From NCBI RefSeq assembly GCF_000425625.1, contig NZ_KE384418.1:1-64000 (forward strand): DNA of 64,000 nucleotides. Direction: 5' to 3'. The notes beneath the pieces were generated by a model. The model saw only the letters and a list, made by a program, of their open reading frames with translations, had not been told where the DNA came from and searched no databases. Shown here one piece after another: positions 55,412-64,000 of the stretch. This stretch comes from Stutzerimonas azotifigens DSM 17556. GTDB taxonomy: Bacteria > Pseudomonadota > Gammaproteobacteria > Pseudomonadales > Pseudomonadaceae. Position 1 is the stretch's first letter. Every line of letters starts with the position of its first letter. Made by a program: the position numbers and the translations under genes.

Positions 55412-58400
55412 GTCCGGGCTCCCCGGCGGCGGCCGCCTTGTCCTGCTGGCCCGGTGGGCGGCGCTTGGTCAGCCAGCGGCGCACGGCCACGTAGAACAGC
55501 GGGATGTAGAACAGGCCGAGCACGGTTGCCAGGACCATGCCGCCCATCACCCCGGTGCCGACCGCGATGCGGCTCGCTGCCCCGGCGCCGCTGGAGACGA
55601 TCAGCGGCAGCATGCCGAGGATGAAGGTCAGCGAGGTCATCAGGATCGGCCGGAAGCGCAGGCGCACGGCGTTCATCACCGCCTCGTGCAGCGGCTTGCC
55701 GTCGGCCTCCTCCTCGATGGCGAACTCGACGATGAGGATCGCGTTCTTCGCCGACAGGCCGATGATGGTCACCAGCCCGACGTTGAAGTAGACGTCCGCC
55801 GGCAAGCCGCGGAACATCGCGAACAGCACCGCGCCGAGCGCGCCGAAGGGCACCACCAGCAGCACCGCTATGGGCACCGTCCAGCTCTCGTAGAGCGCCG
55901 CCAGCACCATCAGCACCACCAGCAGCGAGAGCCCCAGCAGCAGCCCGACCTGGCCCGAGGCCTGCTGCTCCTGGAAGGAGGCGTCGCTCCATTCGTAGGC
56001 GAAGCCGGCCGGCAGCTGCGCGGCCAGCTCCTCCATGGCGCGCATCGCCTCGCCGGTGGAGTGGCCCGGCGCGGCGTTGCCGGACAGGGTCATCGCGGGA
56101 TAGCCGTTGTAGCGCTGCAGTTGCGAGGGCCCGGCAGTCCAGCCGACCTGCGAGAAGGCGCCGAAGGGCACCGGCTGGCCCTGCTCGTTGAGCACCTTGA
56201 GGTCGAGAATGTCCTGCGGCGTCATGCGGTAGGGCGCGTCGGCCTGCAGCAGTACCTGCAGCACCCGCCCGTCGCGGTTGAAGTCGTTGGCGTAGGCGCT
56301 GCCGAAGGCGATGCTCAGGGTCGCGTTGACCTCGCCGATGGACACGCCCAGCGCACGGGCCTTGATGCGGTCGATGTCCACCCGCAGGCGCGGCGCGTCG
56401 TCGGTGCCCTCCGGGCGCACGCCTTCGAGCAGCGGGTGCCCGCTGGCCTCCATCAGCAGCCGGTCGCGCGCCTGGACCAGCGCCTGGTGACCCAGGCCGC
56501 CGCGGTCCTCGAGCTTGAAGGTGAAGCCGCCGGCCACGCCGAGCGAGGGGATCGAGGGCGGGTTGAGGGCGAACACCTGGGCCTGCTTGATCTGCAGGAA
56601 GCTGCCCATGGCCTGGCGCGCCAGCGCCGGCGCGCTCTGCTGCGGCTCGGGACGCTCGTCCCAGGGCGTCAGGCTGATGAAGGACATGGCGTGCTCCTGG
56701 CCCTGGCCGAAGAAGCTGAAGCCGTAGATCACGGTCACGTTGTCCACGTGCGGCTGTTCGCCGTAGAAGGTCTTGACCTGTTGCACCGCGTCCTCGGTGC
56801 GCTTGACCGTCGAGCCCGGCGGCGCCTGCACCACGGTCATCACCGCGCCCTGGTCCTCGTCGGGCAGGAAGCTGCTCGGCATGCGCAGGTAGAGGTAGGC
56901 GGCGAGCACGAGCAGCAGCACGAACAGCAGCAGGTAGAGCAGCGGATGCGCCAGCACGTGCGTCACGCCGCCGTGGTAGCGCGTGGTGGTGCGGGTCATC
57001 CAGCGGTTGAAGGGGGCCAGCAGGCGTTCGCTCCAGCGCGGACGCTCGGGGTCGTTCGGGGTCAGCAGGCTGGCGCACAGCGCCGGGGTCAGGATCAGCG
57101 CCAGCACCGTGGAAATGATCACCGCCACCGCCAGGGTCACGGCGAACTGGCGGTAGATGCCGCCGGTGGAGCCGGGGAAGAACGCCAGCGGCACGAACAC
57201 CGCCACCAGCGCCAGGGTGGTGCCGATGACCGGCGCGGTGACCTGGCCCATCGCCTTGACCGTGGCCTCGTAGGGCGGCAACCCTTCCTCGTCGATCAGC
57301 CGCTTGACGTTCTCCACCACCACGATGGCGTCGTCCACCAGGGTGCCGATGGCGAGGATCATGCCGAACAGCGTCAGCAGGTTGATCGAGAACCCCATCA
57401 GCCACAGCCCCAGGCAGGTGCCGGCGAGGGTGATGGGGATGACGATGGTGGGGATGACCGTGGTGCGCCAGTTCTGCAGGAACACCAGCATCACCAGCAC
57501 CACCAGCCCCATGGCCTGCACCAGGGTGAGCAGCACCTCGCGGATGGACGCGGAGATGAAGGGCGTGGAGTCGTAGGGCACCGTCCAGGTGACGTCCTCG
57601 GGGAAGCCCGCCTCCAGCTCGCGCATGCGCTGGGCCACCCCGGCGGCGGTGTCCAGCGCGTTGGCGCCCGGCGCCAGCTGGATCGCCAAGCCGGCGGCCG
57701 GCTGCCCATTGACCTCGAGCCGGGTGTTGTAGTCCTCGGCGCCGAGCTCCACCCGCGCCACGTCGCGCAGGCGCACCGCCGAGCCGTCCGGGTTGGCGCG
57801 CAGGATGATGGCCTCGAACTCCTCCGGCCGGGTGAAGCGCCCGGAGGTTTCCAGTGGCGCGTGGATCTCGATGCCCTCGGCCAGCGGCAGCGCCCCGATG
57901 GCGCCGCCGGCGGCCTGGCTGTTCTGCTCCTGCACCGCGCGGAGCACGTCGCTGGGGGCCAGCGAGAAGTTCTCCAGCCGCCCCGGGTCGAGCCAGATGC
58001 GCATGGCGTAGGGCGTGTAGAAGTCGCGCACGTCGCCCACGCCCGGCACGCGGCGCAGCTCGTCGATGACCCGCGTGGTGGCGAAGTGGCCGAGCTCCAG
58101 GGTGTCCATGTCGCCGCTCTTCGAGCGTACGGTGATGATCATCAGGAAGTCGCGCGAGGCCTGGAACACCTGGATGCCCTGGCGCCGCACTTCCTCCGGG
58201 AGGCGCTGCTCGACGCGGCTCAGGCGGTTCTGCACCTCCATCTGGGCGACGTCGATGTCGGTGCCGGGAGCAAAGGTCAGCTCGATCGAGGCGCTGCCGT
58301 TGGAGCGGCTGGTCGAGTCCATGTAGAGGAAGCCCTCGACGCCGTTGAGCTCCTGCTCGATCACCTGGGTGACGTTGGTTTCCAGCACGCTGGCGTCGGC

Positions 58401-58556
58401 GCCGGGGTAGGTGACGTCGATGCTCAGGTTCGGCGGCGCGATGGTCGGGTACTGCTCGACCGGCAGCACGCGCAGCGCCAGCAGGCCGCCGAGCAGGATG
58501 CCGAGGGCGATGACCCAGGCGAACACCGGCCGGCGGATGAAGAAGGTCGGCGTCAT
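55404..58556 (-). CDS. RND multidrug efflux pump, HAE1 family
   Basis: 1050 residues, twelve membrane segments with two large periplasmic loops. Proton-relay residues are visible: the Asp pair in LAIGTLVDDAIVVVENVKRLI (segment 4) and Lys in TIIGLSAKNAILIVEFA (segment 10). N-terminus TPTFFIRRPVFAWVIALGILLGG as in MexB/AcrB relatives. It exports diverse hydrophobic compounds with the adaptor (58553) and channel (53906). ATG 58556 overlaps the adaptor stop in ATGA; the outer-membrane gene follows with 8-bp overlap. Substrate range unknown. Confidence 0.95.
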   Translation of the reverse strand: MTPTFFIRRPVFAWVIALGILLGGLLALRVLPVEQYPTIAPPNLSIDVTYPGADASVLETNVTQVIEQELNGVEGFLYMDSTSRSNGSASIELTFAPGTDIDVAQMEVQNRLSRVEQRLPEEVRRQGIQVFQASRDFLMIITVRSKSGDMDTLELGHFATTRVIDELRRVPGVGDVRDFYTPYAMRIWLDPGRLENFSLAPSDVLRAVQEQNSQAAGGAIGALPLAEGIEIHAPLETSGRFTRPEEFEAIILRANPDGSAVRLRDVARVELGAEDYNTRLEVNGQPAAGLAIQLAPGANALDTAAGVAQRMRELEAGFPEDVTWTVPYDSTPFISASIREVLLTLVQAMGLVVLVMLVFLQNWRTTVIPTIVIPITLAGTCLGLWLMGFSINLLTLFGMILAIGTLVDDAIVVVENVKRLIDEEGLPPYEATVKAMGQVTAPVIGTTLALVAVFVPLAFFPGSTGGIYRQFAVTLAVAVIISTVLALILTPALCASLLTPNDPERPRWSERLLAPFNRWMTRTTTRYHGGVTHVLAHPLLYLLLFVLLLVLAAYLYLRMPSSFLPDEDQGAVMTVVQAPPGSTVKRTEDAVQQVKTFYGEQPHVDNVTVIYGFSFFGQGQEHAMSFISLTPWDERPEPQQSAPALARQAMGSFLQIKQAQVFALNPPSIPSLGVAGGFTFKLEDRGGLGHQALVQARDRLLMEASGHPLLEGVRPEGTDDAPRLRVDIDRIKARALGVSIGEVNATLSIAFGSAYANDFNRDGRVLQVLLQADAPYRMTPQDILDLKVLNEQGQPVPFGAFSQVGWTAGPSQLQRYNGYPAMTLSGNAAPGHSTGEAMRAMEELAAQLPAGFAYEWSDASFQEQQASGQVGLLLGLSLLVVLMVLAALYESWTVPIAVLLVVPFGALGAVLFAMFRGLPADVYFNVGLVTIIGLSAKNAILIVEFAIEEEADGKPLHEAVMNAVRLRFRPILMTSLTFILGMLPLIVSSGAGAASRIAVGTGVMGGMVLATVLGLFYIPLFYVAVRRWLTKRRPPGQQDKAAAAGEPGHA

Positions 58557-59761
58557 TCCTCGGCTCCGGCCGCCGGCGGCGCGTTCTCGGGCGGCTGGTC
58601 CGTGCCCTGCGGCGGGGCCTCCGGGTTGTCCTGCTGCTGCTCCACCGGCACCGTGCGCACCGGCATGCCGCCGCGCAGGTTCTGCCAGCCCTCGACGATC
58701 ACCGTGTCGCCGGGCGCCAGGCCGCCGGCCACGATCCATTCGCTGCCGACCATCTCGCCGAGCTGCACCGGGCTCGGCTGGACCTTTCCGTCCTCGCCGA
58801 CACGCATCACCGAGGCGCCGTTGGCACTGACCTGCACGGCCCGCTGCGGCACCATCAGGCCCTCGGGATGCACGCCGGCGCGCACCCGGGCCCGCACGAA
58901 CTGGCCGGGCAGCAGCACCCGGTCGGGGTTGGGGAAGGCCGCGCGCAGCGCCACGGTGCCGGTGGCCTGGTCGACGGTCATGGCCATGAAGTCGAGGAAG
59001 CCGGGGTGCGGGTACTCGCTGCCGTCTTCGAGCACCAGGCGCACCTCCACCTCGTTGCGGCTCGGCAGCTGCAGGCGGCCGGAGGCGACCTGCGCGCGCA
59101 GGGCCAGCAGGTCGGAGCTGGACTGCGCGAAGTTCACGTAGACCGGATCGAACTGCTCGACGCGGGTCAGCAGCGTCGCGTTGGCGGCACTGACCAGCGC
59201 GCCCTCGGTGACCTCGGCGCGCCCGGCCAGGCCATCGATCGGCGACGCCACCGTGGTGTATTCGAGGTTCAGCCGGGCGGTCTGCACCTGCGCCCGGGCC
59301 TGCGCCACGTCGGCACGGGCGGTGCGCAGCGTGGCCTGGGCGGTGTCGTATTCCTGCTGGCTGATGGCGCGCTTGGCGACCAGCCCGCGGTAGCGCTCAA
59401 CGTCGCGCGCGGCGTTGGCAGCGGTCGCTTCCGCGCGCTGCTGGGCGGCCAGCGCCGAGTCGAGTGCCGCCTTCATCTCGCGCGGGTCGATCTGGAACAG
59501 CAGTTGGCCGGCCTCGACGTCGGTGCCTTCCTCGTAGGCGCGGCGCTGGACGACGCCGTCGACCCGCGCACGAATCTCCGCTACCCGCACCGCCTGCACG
59601 CGGCCGGGCAGCTCGACGATGTTCGGCACCGGACGCGCCTGCAGGCGGGTGACCGCCACTTCCGGCGGCGGGGACTGCTGTGGCTCCTGCTCTTCGCTGC
59701 AGGCGGACGAGAGAAGCGCGGCCAGCAGCGCCAGCGCGCGTGGGTGAGGTAACTGCCTCAT
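58553..59761 (-). CDS. RND periplasmic adaptor lipoprotein
   Basis: 402 residues. Signal peptide with lipobox LSSAC (Cys21), then lipoyl half IVELPGRVQAVRVAEIRARVDGVVQRRAYEEGTDVEAGQLLFQIDPREM, a coiled-coil hairpin (about 95-165), second lipoyl half YTTVASPIDGLAGRAEVTEGALVSA, and a beta-barrel/membrane-proximal domain. The tail is Pro/Gln/Glu-rich (PVEQQQDNPEAPPQGTDQPP). MexA/AcrA-type. It is the first gene of the three-gene operon; a TetR-like palindrome lies 91-104 bp upstream. No regulator is adjacent. Confidence 0.93.
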   Translation of the reverse strand: MRQLPHPRALALLAALLSSACSEEQEPQQSPPPEVAVTRLQARPVPNIVELPGRVQAVRVAEIRARVDGVVQRRAYEEGTDVEAGQLLFQIDPREMKAALDSALAAQQRAEATAANAARDVERYRGLVAKRAISQQEYDTAQATLRTARADVAQARAQVQTARLNLEYTTVASPIDGLAGRAEVTEGALVSAANATLLTRVEQFDPVYVNFAQSSSDLLALRAQVASGRLQLPSRNEVEVRLVLEDGSEYPHPGFLDFMAMTVDQATGTVALRAAFPNPDRVLLPGQFVRARVRAGVHPEGLMVPQRAVQVSANGASVMRVGEDGKVQPSPVQLGEMVGSEWIVAGGLAPGDTVIVEGWQNLRGGMPVRTVPVEQQQDNPEAPPQGTDQPPENAPPAAGAEE

Positions 59762-59851
59762 CGGGTGGTCCCTTGGCGGTCGCAGCCGGAGGCCGCGAGG
59801 GCGGAGCGTCAGGTCCTACCTCTCGACCCTGCGCGGGCGCAGGCGTTCCGG

Positions 59852-59865
59852 TGACCGAGCGGTCA
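59852..59865. promoter_or_regulatory. TGACCG-AG-CGGTCA palindrome upstream of the RND operon
   Basis: Perfect 6-bp arms around AG, with a further CGGTCA half-site at 59871. It lies between the MFS stop and the adaptor start and resembles operators of TetR-type efflux regulators. It could instead be part of an MFS-mRNA hairpin. Confidence 0.4.
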
Positions 59866-59873
59866 GCGGACGG

Positions 59874-61016
59874 TCAGGCCGGAATTTCGCTCCGCGGCGT
59901 CGACCGGCGCCACGACAGCAGCACCAGACCGCCGGCGCCGGCGGCCATCAGCAGTGGCAGCGCATGACCGCTGAGCCACTGGCTGGCGGCGCCGGTCGCC
60001 AGCGGCCCGAGCAGGCAGCCGATGCCCCACAGCTGCGCCACCCGCGAATTGGCGTCGACCAGCGCCTCGTCGCGGAAGCGCTCGCCGATGAGGATCAGCG
60101 ACAGGGTGAACAGGCCGCCGGCACTGGCGCCGAACAGCACCCAGACCGGCCAGATCAGCGGCGTGCGCAGCAGCAGCGGGATGGCCAGGCTGCTCAGCGT
60201 CAGCAACAGCGCGCAGGCGTTGAACAGGCGCTGGCGCGGCAGGCGATCGGCCAGCCAGCCGACCGGCAACTGGAGGATGGCGTCGCCGACCACCACCGCG
60301 CTGACCATCAGCAGCGCGAGCGCCTGCGGCACGCCGGCGTGCAGGATGTAGATCGGCAGCAGCGTCAGCACCATGGCCTCGAAGCCGGCGAACAGCACCA
60401 CCGCCCAGGCGATGGTCGGCAACTGCCGGCAGAAGCGCAGCAGCCCGTAGGCGCCGGAGCCGTGCGCGTCCAGCCGCGGTGCCCCAGTGCGGCCGAGCAG
60501 TACCAGCGCGCCGCCGAGCATCAGCCCGGCGCCGAGCCAGAAACCCGTGTCGCCGGTGGTCCCCACCAGGCTCAGCAGCAGCGGGCCGCACAGCTGGCTG
60601 AGCGCATAGCCGGTGCCGTACAGCGCCACCAGCCGGCCGCGCAGGTGCTCGACGGCGAGCTGGTTGATCCAGCTCTCGCCGAGCACGAACACCACCGTCA
60701 GCACCATCCCCGACCACAGCCGCAGCAGCAGCCACAGCGGGTAGCTCGGCAGCACCGCCAGCAGGGCGATGGAGGCGGCGCCGAGCAGCAGGCACAGGCG
60801 CATCAGCCGGGGCGTGCCGAGCCGCGCCGCGCAGACCCGCGCGACGGTGGCGCCGAGCAGCACGCCGATCGCCGGCATCGCCGCCATCAGGCCGATGGCG
60901 AAGGTGCCGTGGCCCCAGCCTTCCAGGCGGAACGACACCAGCGGCAGGCTCATGCCCAGCGCCAGGCCGACGCTGACCACGGCCGCCACCACCGCGAAAT
61001 AACTGCCCCAACGCAT
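59874..61016 (-). CDS. MFS transporter, YcaD-like
   Basis: 380 residues, twelve membrane segments. FRLEGWGHGTFAIGLMAAMPAIGVLLGATVARVCAARLGTPRLMRLCLLLG near 28 is the motif A region; LRLWSGMVLTVVFVLGESWINQLAVEHLRGRLVALYGTGYALSQLCGPLLL near 95 is typical of the YcaD branch. Substrate unknown. ATG 61016 is chosen by alignment. It lies upstream of the RND operon on the same strand with a 112-bp gap and is divergent from maiA. Confidence 0.87.
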   Translation of the reverse strand: MRWGSYFAVVAAVVSVGLALGMSLPLVSFRLEGWGHGTFAIGLMAAMPAIGVLLGATVARVCAARLGTPRLMRLCLLLGAASIALLAVLPSYPLWLLLRLWSGMVLTVVFVLGESWINQLAVEHLRGRLVALYGTGYALSQLCGPLLLSLVGTTGDTGFWLGAGLMLGGALVLLGRTGAPRLDAHGSGAYGLLRFCRQLPTIAWAVVLFAGFEAMVLTLLPIYILHAGVPQALALLMVSAVVVGDAILQLPVGWLADRLPRQRLFNACALLLTLSSLAIPLLLRTPLIWPVWVLFGASAGGLFTLSLILIGERFRDEALVDANSRVAQLWGIGCLLGPLATGAASQWLSGHALPLLMAAGAGGLVLLSWRRSTPRSEIPA

Positions 61017-61167
61017 TGCCCACTCCAGCCCGAAACGAACGAAGCCACCGGGCGGCACGCGCCGCCGCGGAACGCGCCAGGGTACCCGAGCACGCGGTCG
61101 TTCGGGTGAACGGCGCTGTGCCGCGCGATCCAATGCTTGACGGACGTGTCGTGCTGACGCAGATTGC

Positions 61168-61189
61168 GCGTAACGTAATCGCTTTACGC
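61168..61189. promoter_or_regulatory. Inverted repeat upstream of maiA
   Basis: GCGTAA (61168-61173) and TTACGC (61184-61189) are perfect arms with a 10-bp spacer; CGTAA (61174-61178) with TTACG (61184-61188) is a nested alternative. The arms equal those of the PhhR-like site at 12864, but the spacing (5 or 10 versus 8 bp) differs. It is 53 bp before maiA. Confidence 0.35.
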
Positions 61190-61241
61190 AAAAACAAAAA
61201 CAGGCGCTCGCCAGCGCCGCCTTTCAGCGGAGCCATGCCTC

Positions 61242-61874
61242 ATGGAGCTCTACACCTATTACCGCTCCACCTCCTCCTACCGCGTGCGCATCGCCCTGGC
61301 CCTCAAGGGGCTGGCCCATGACGCCGTGCCGGTGAACCTGGTCCGCGACGGCGGCGAACATCGCAAGCCCGAGTATCGCGCGCTCAATCCGCAGGGCCGG
61401 GTGCCGACCCTGCGCACCGACGAGGGCGAGCTGATCATCCAGTCGCCGGCGATCCTCGAATACCTCGAGGAACGCTACCCCGAACCGCCGCTGTTGCCGC
61501 GCGACCTGCTCGCCCGCGCCCGCCATCGCGCGGTGGCGGCGCTGATCGGCTGCGACATCCACCCGCTGCACAACGCCGCCGTGCTCAACCGCCTGCGCGC
61601 GCTGGAACTGCCGGAAGCCGAAGTGATGGACTGGATTGGCCATTGGGTCGGCCAGGGCCTGGCAGCGGTCGAGGCGCTGATCGGCGATGACGGCTTCTGC
61701 TTCGGCGAGCTCGGCCTGGCTGACCTCTACCTGCTGCCGCAGCTGTATGCCGCGCGCCGCTTCGAGGTGGACATTTCGCGGTTCTCGCGCATCCTTCGGG
61801 TGGAACGCCTGGCGCTGGCGCACCCGGCCTTCCAGGCCGCGCATCCCGACGCACAAGCGGACAAACCGGAGTAA
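61242..61874 (+). CDS. maiA: Maleylacetoacetate isomerase (zeta-class GST)
   Basis: 210 residues. Zeta-GST N-terminus YTYYRSTSSYRVRIALALKGL (the catalytic SSxxxRVR motif as STSSYRVR), NPQGRVPTL near 49, QSPAILEYLEERYP near 67, and CDIHPLHNAAVLNRL near 104. It isomerises maleylacetoacetate to fumarylacetoacetate with glutathione, the step after homogentisate oxidation. It is 143 bp before hpd on the same strand; hmgA and fahA are not in the window. Confidence 0.92.
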   Translation: MELYTYYRSTSSYRVRIALALKGLAHDAVPVNLVRDGGEHRKPEYRALNPQGRVPTLRTDEGELIIQSPAILEYLEERYPEPPLLPRDLLARARHRAVAALIGCDIHPLHNAAVLNRLRALELPEAEVMDWIGHWVGQGLAAVEALIGDDGFCFGELGLADLYLLPQLYAARRFEVDISRFSRILRVERLALAHPAFQAAHPDAQADKPE

Positions 61875-61882
61875 CCGCTCGC

Positions 61883-61975
61883 ATGAAAAAGCTCGGCTTC
61901 CAGCTCCTGATGGGCGATCACCTCGCGCGCAGCGTGCGAGGGATCTCCTGCGCGCCGCCGTGGAACAGGCTCTGA
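61883..61975 (+). CDS. Possible 30-codon ORF in the maiA-hpd spacer
   Basis: ATG at 61883 opens a 30-residue frame beginning KKLGFQLLMGDHLARSVRG. GGAG lies about 11 bases upstream, rather far. It ends 42 bp before hpd and could be a leader peptide or chance; no similarity is recognised. Confidence 0.2.
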   Translation: MKKLGFQLLMGDHLARSVRGISCAPPWNRL

Positions 61976-62017
61976 CGTTTCGTTCTCCGCCTTTTCCATT
62001 GCTGCAAGGAGCCGATC

Positions 62018-63097
62018 ATGGCCGACCTGTTTGAAAACCCCATGGGCCTCATGGGTTTCGAGTTCATCGAATTCGCCTCGCCCACCCCCGACGTCATCGA
62101 GCCGGTGCTGGAAAGCATGGGCTTCACCCACGTGGCCAACCACCGCTCGAAGGACGTGGCGCTGTACCGCCAGGGCGAGATCAACGCCATCGTCAACCGC
62201 GAGCCGAAGAGCCACGCCGCCTACTTCGCCGCCGAGCACGGGCCGTCGGTGTGCGGCATGGCCTTTCGCGTGAAGGATTCCCACCAGGCCTACGCCAAGG
62301 CGCTGGAGCTCGGCGCCCAGGCGGTGGACATGCCCACCGGGCCGATGGAACTGCGCCTGCCGGCGATCAAGGGCATCGGCGGCGCACCGCTGTACCTGAT
62401 CGACCGCTTCGGCGAAGGCAGCTCGATCTACGACATCGACTTCGTGTTCCTCGAGGGCGTCGACCGCCACCCGGTGGGCGCGGGGCTGAAGCTCATCGAC
62501 CACCTGACGCACAACGTCTACCGCGGGCGCATGGCCTACTGGGCGGACTTCTACGAGAAGCTGTTCAACTTCCGCGAGATCCGCTATTTCGACATCAAGG
62601 GCGAGTACACCGGCCTGACCTCCAAGGCGATGACCGCGCCGGACGGCATGATCCGCATCCCGCTGAACGAGGAATCGAGCAAGGGCGCCGGGCAGATCGA
62701 GGAGTTCCTCATGCAGTTCAACGGCGAGGGCATCCAGCACGTGGCCTTCCTCACCGACGACCTGATCAAGACCTGGGACGCGCTCAAGGCCCGCGGCACG
62801 CCCTTCATGACCGCGCCGCCGGATACCTACTACGAGATGCTCGAAGGCCGCCTGCCGAACCACGGCGAGCCGGTGGAGGAACTGCGCTCGCGCGGCATCC
62901 TGCTCGACGGCACCTCTGAGGGCGGCGAGCGCCGGCTGCTGCTGCAGATCTTCTCCGGCACGCTGCTCGGCCCGGTGTTCTTCGAGTTCATCCAGCGCAA
63001 GGGCGACAGCGGCTTCGGCGAAGGCAACTTCAAGGCGCTGTTCGAGTCGATCGAGCGCGACCAGATCCAGCGCGGGGTGCTGAGCACGGCGGAGTAG
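62018..63097 (+). CDS. hpd: 4-hydroxyphenylpyruvate dioxygenase
   Basis: 359 residues, matching the Pseudomonas enzyme in length. The Fe(II) ligands are His162 (IDHLTH), His241 (GIQHVAF) and Glu323 (PVFFEFIQR). The C-terminal catalytic domain is intact, including [31 protein letters not shown]. It converts 4-hydroxyphenylpyruvate (product of PhhC) to homogentisate. ATG 62018 follows CAAGGAG. Together with maiA and phhABC it makes most of the phenylalanine/tyrosine catabolic route present in this window. Confidence 0.96.
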   Translation: MADLFENPMGLMGFEFIEFASPTPDVIEPVLESMGFTHVANHRSKDVALYRQGEINAIVNREPKSHAAYFAAEHGPSVCGMAFRVKDSHQAYAKALELGAQAVDMPTGPMELRLPAIKGIGGAPLYLIDRFGEGSSIYDIDFVFLEGVDRHPVGAGLKLIDHLTHNVYRGRMAYWADFYEKLFNFREIRYFDIKGEYTGLTSKAMTAPDGMIRIPLNEESSKGAGQIEEFLMQFNGEGIQHVAFLTDDLIKTWDALKARGTPFMTAPPDTYYEMLEGRLPNHGEPVEELRSRGILLDGTSEGGERRLLLQIFSGTLLGPVFFEFIQRKGDSGFGEGNFKALFESIERDQIQRGVLSTAE

Positions 63098-63138
63098 GGC
63101 GTTCGCGGTCGAGACGGCCCACAGGGCCTTCGCGCCGA

Positions 63139-63191
63139 GCCTTTCCCTTCTCCCTGCGGGAGAAGGTGGCCCGCAGGGCCGGATGAGGGCC
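63139..63191. repeat. CATCCGGCC palindromic repeat, reverse orientation
   Basis: TTCTCCCTGCGGGAGAAGG, then GTGGCCCGCAGGGCCGGATG: the reverse complement of the unit in the 44.7-45.7 kb array. It lies between hpd and the TetR gene. Confidence 0.75.
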
Positions 63192-63268
63192 GCAGCGCCG
63201 ACCATCAGACCTTGAGCTCTCCCGCCAAAGGCGTAGCATGACACTCGACATCTAAAGGCGAGGGTGCC

Positions 63269-63835
63269 ATGCGTTATTCCGAAGACCACAAGGCCCAGAC
63301 CCACCGGCGCATCATCGAGGAGGCGGCGCGGCGGTTCCGTCGCGACGGCGTCGGCGCGACCGGCGTGCAGGCGTTGATGAAGGCGCTGGATCTCACCCAC
63401 GGGGGCTTCTACGCGCACTTCAAGTCCAAGGACGAACTGGTCGAGACGGCCCTGCGCCACTGCGCCGACGAGCTGGACGCGCGCACCGCGCAGAGCCTGT
63501 CCGGCGAGCAGCCGCTGGCGACCCTCGTTCGCCACTACCTGTCCCGCCGGCACCGCGACGACCCGGCGCAGGGCTGCCCGCTGCCGACGCTGTCGGCCGA
63601 ACTGGGCCAGCGCGGCCAGGCGAGCCCGGTGACCGACGAGGTGGTCGCCAGCCGCCTGGCGCAGCTGGAGGCGCTTCTGGCGGACGGGCAGGAAGCGACG
63701 CTGATGCTCAGCGCCATGGTCGGCGCCCTGGTGCTGTCGCGCAGCGTGGCCGATCCGGCGCTGTCCGACCGCATCCTCGAGCAGACCCGCGCCAGCCTGC
63801 TCGAGCGGGCCGGCGCGGGTACGCCGCAGGCCTAG
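63269..63835 (+). CDS. TetR-family regulator
   Basis: 188 residues. N-terminal helix-turn-helix RRIIEEAARRFRRDGVGATGVQALMKALDLTHGGFYAHFKSKDELVETAL (about 13-62) is of the AcrR/TetR_N type with the GGFYAHFKSKDEL ending. The ligand domain includes CPLPTLSAELGQRG near 112, like regulators found beside short-chain dehydrogenases or reductases. Ligand unknown. Its stop codon overlaps that of the convergent SDR gene (CCTAGG), so both end within three bases. ATG 63269 is preceded by CGAGGGTG. Confidence 0.85.
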   Translation: MRYSEDHKAQTHRRIIEEAARRFRRDGVGATGVQALMKALDLTHGGFYAHFKSKDELVETALRHCADELDARTAQSLSGEQPLATLVRHYLSRRHRDDPAQGCPLPTLSAELGQRGQASPVTDEVVASRLAQLEALLADGQEATLMLSAMVGALVLSRSVADPALSDRILEQTRASLLERAGAGTPQA

Positions 63836-64000
63836 GCACCCGCTCGATAGCGCGGGGCCGGCTGGTTGCGCGACAGGTTGGGCCCCAGCGCGGCGCGTGC
63901 CGTCAGCAGGCGCTCCCAGTCCGCGGCATCCGGCAGAGAGGGCAGGGTGACCGTCTCGCCCAGGTCGAAGCCGCGCAGGGCGGCATCCACCATCTTTTCC
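63832..64000 (-). CDS. SDR-family oxidoreductase, C-terminal fragment
   Basis: The 55 codons within the window read ...MVDAALRGFDLGETVTLPSL, then PDAADWERLLTARAALGPNL and end in PAPRYRAGA. This resembles the C-terminus of short-chain dehydrogenases of the YqjQ/DltE type that often neighbour a TetR regulator. The catalytic core lies outside the window. Convergent and end-overlapping with the TetR gene. Confidence 0.7.
   Translation of the reverse strand, partial: EKMVDAALRGFDLGETVTLPSLPDAADWERLLTARAALGPNLSRNQPAPRYRAGA

Noticed and set aside
55326-59141. A 1271-codon plus-strand frame across the RND pump
   Set aside because: Shadow of the RND and adaptor genes; His/Gln/Arg-rich and no domain.

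Overview
High-GC (roughly 70%) chromosomal DNA of a Pseudomonas-type gammaproteobacterium. The evidence is the fruR-fruBKA order, phhABC with a PhhR regulator, a gcvH-gcvP-sdaA-gcvT cluster with a GcsR-type regulator, cytochrome c-551, NnrS, PcaR, and intergenic REP elements of the GTAGGAGCGAGCTTGCTCGC type. The species cannot be fixed from the sequence. No rRNA, tRNA, CRISPR array, integrase or transposase gene was seen. The window is mostly core metabolism, with accessory blocks and many intergenic repeats.

Layout. 0-4.2 kb: a YdcZ-like membrane protein, two tandem DUF4136 lipoproteins, cmoM, a MazG-like protein and fruR. 4.3-9.9 kb: the fructose PTS operon fruB-fruK-fruA, with a perfect Cra palindrome in the divergent region. 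10.2-12.7 kb: phhABC (phenylalanine to tyrosine to 4-hydroxyphenylpyruvate). 13.1-19.2 kb: a tricarballylate-type cassette (TctC-like binding protein, LysR, tcuA, tcuB, a D-2-hydroxyacid dehydrogenase) lying between phhA and phhR. 19.5-21.0 kb: phhR. 21.3-25.1 kb: a 1267-residue soluble hybrid histidine kinase. 25.6-35.3 kb: glycine/serine catabolism on the minus strand, transcribed gcvH-gcvP-agcS-sdaA-gcvT, behind a consensus sigma-54 promoter and three 18-bp palindromes, with gcsR upstream. 35.3-38.2 kb: a thioredoxin-reductase-like enzyme, an orphan TRAP binding protein and a DUF488 protein. 38.4-42.8 kb: an acyl-CoA dehydrogenase, nnrS behind an ANR/DNR box, an HPP-CBS membrane protein and cytochrome c-551. 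43-46.4 kb: a DHA2 efflux pump, a 1-kb tandem array of composite palindromic repeats, and an OhrR-like regulator. 46.4-53.9 kb: small periplasmic and membrane proteins, a GNAT enzyme, LysR/azoR, a 140-bp MITE-like element, pirin, an EamA exporter, pcaR and a small proline-rich protein. 53.9-61 kb: an RND tripartite efflux operon and an MFS protein. 61.2-64 kb: maiA and hpd (tyrosine degradation), a TetR regulator and the 3' end of an SDR gene.

How the genes fit together. PhhA/B/C and HPD/MaiA are steps of one route from phenylalanine and tyrosine to homogentisate and fumarylacetoacetate. PhhR-like sites precede phhA, and related inverted repeats precede phhR and maiA. The glycine block (import, cleavage, serine deamination) converts glycine and serine to one-carbon units and pyruvate. 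The most unusual points are the degenerate GAFTGA loop of the GcsR-like protein next to an excellent sigma-54 promoter, the tcu cassette separating phhR from phhABC, paired LysR-type operators inside that cassette, and the tandem repeat array at 44.7-45.7 kb.
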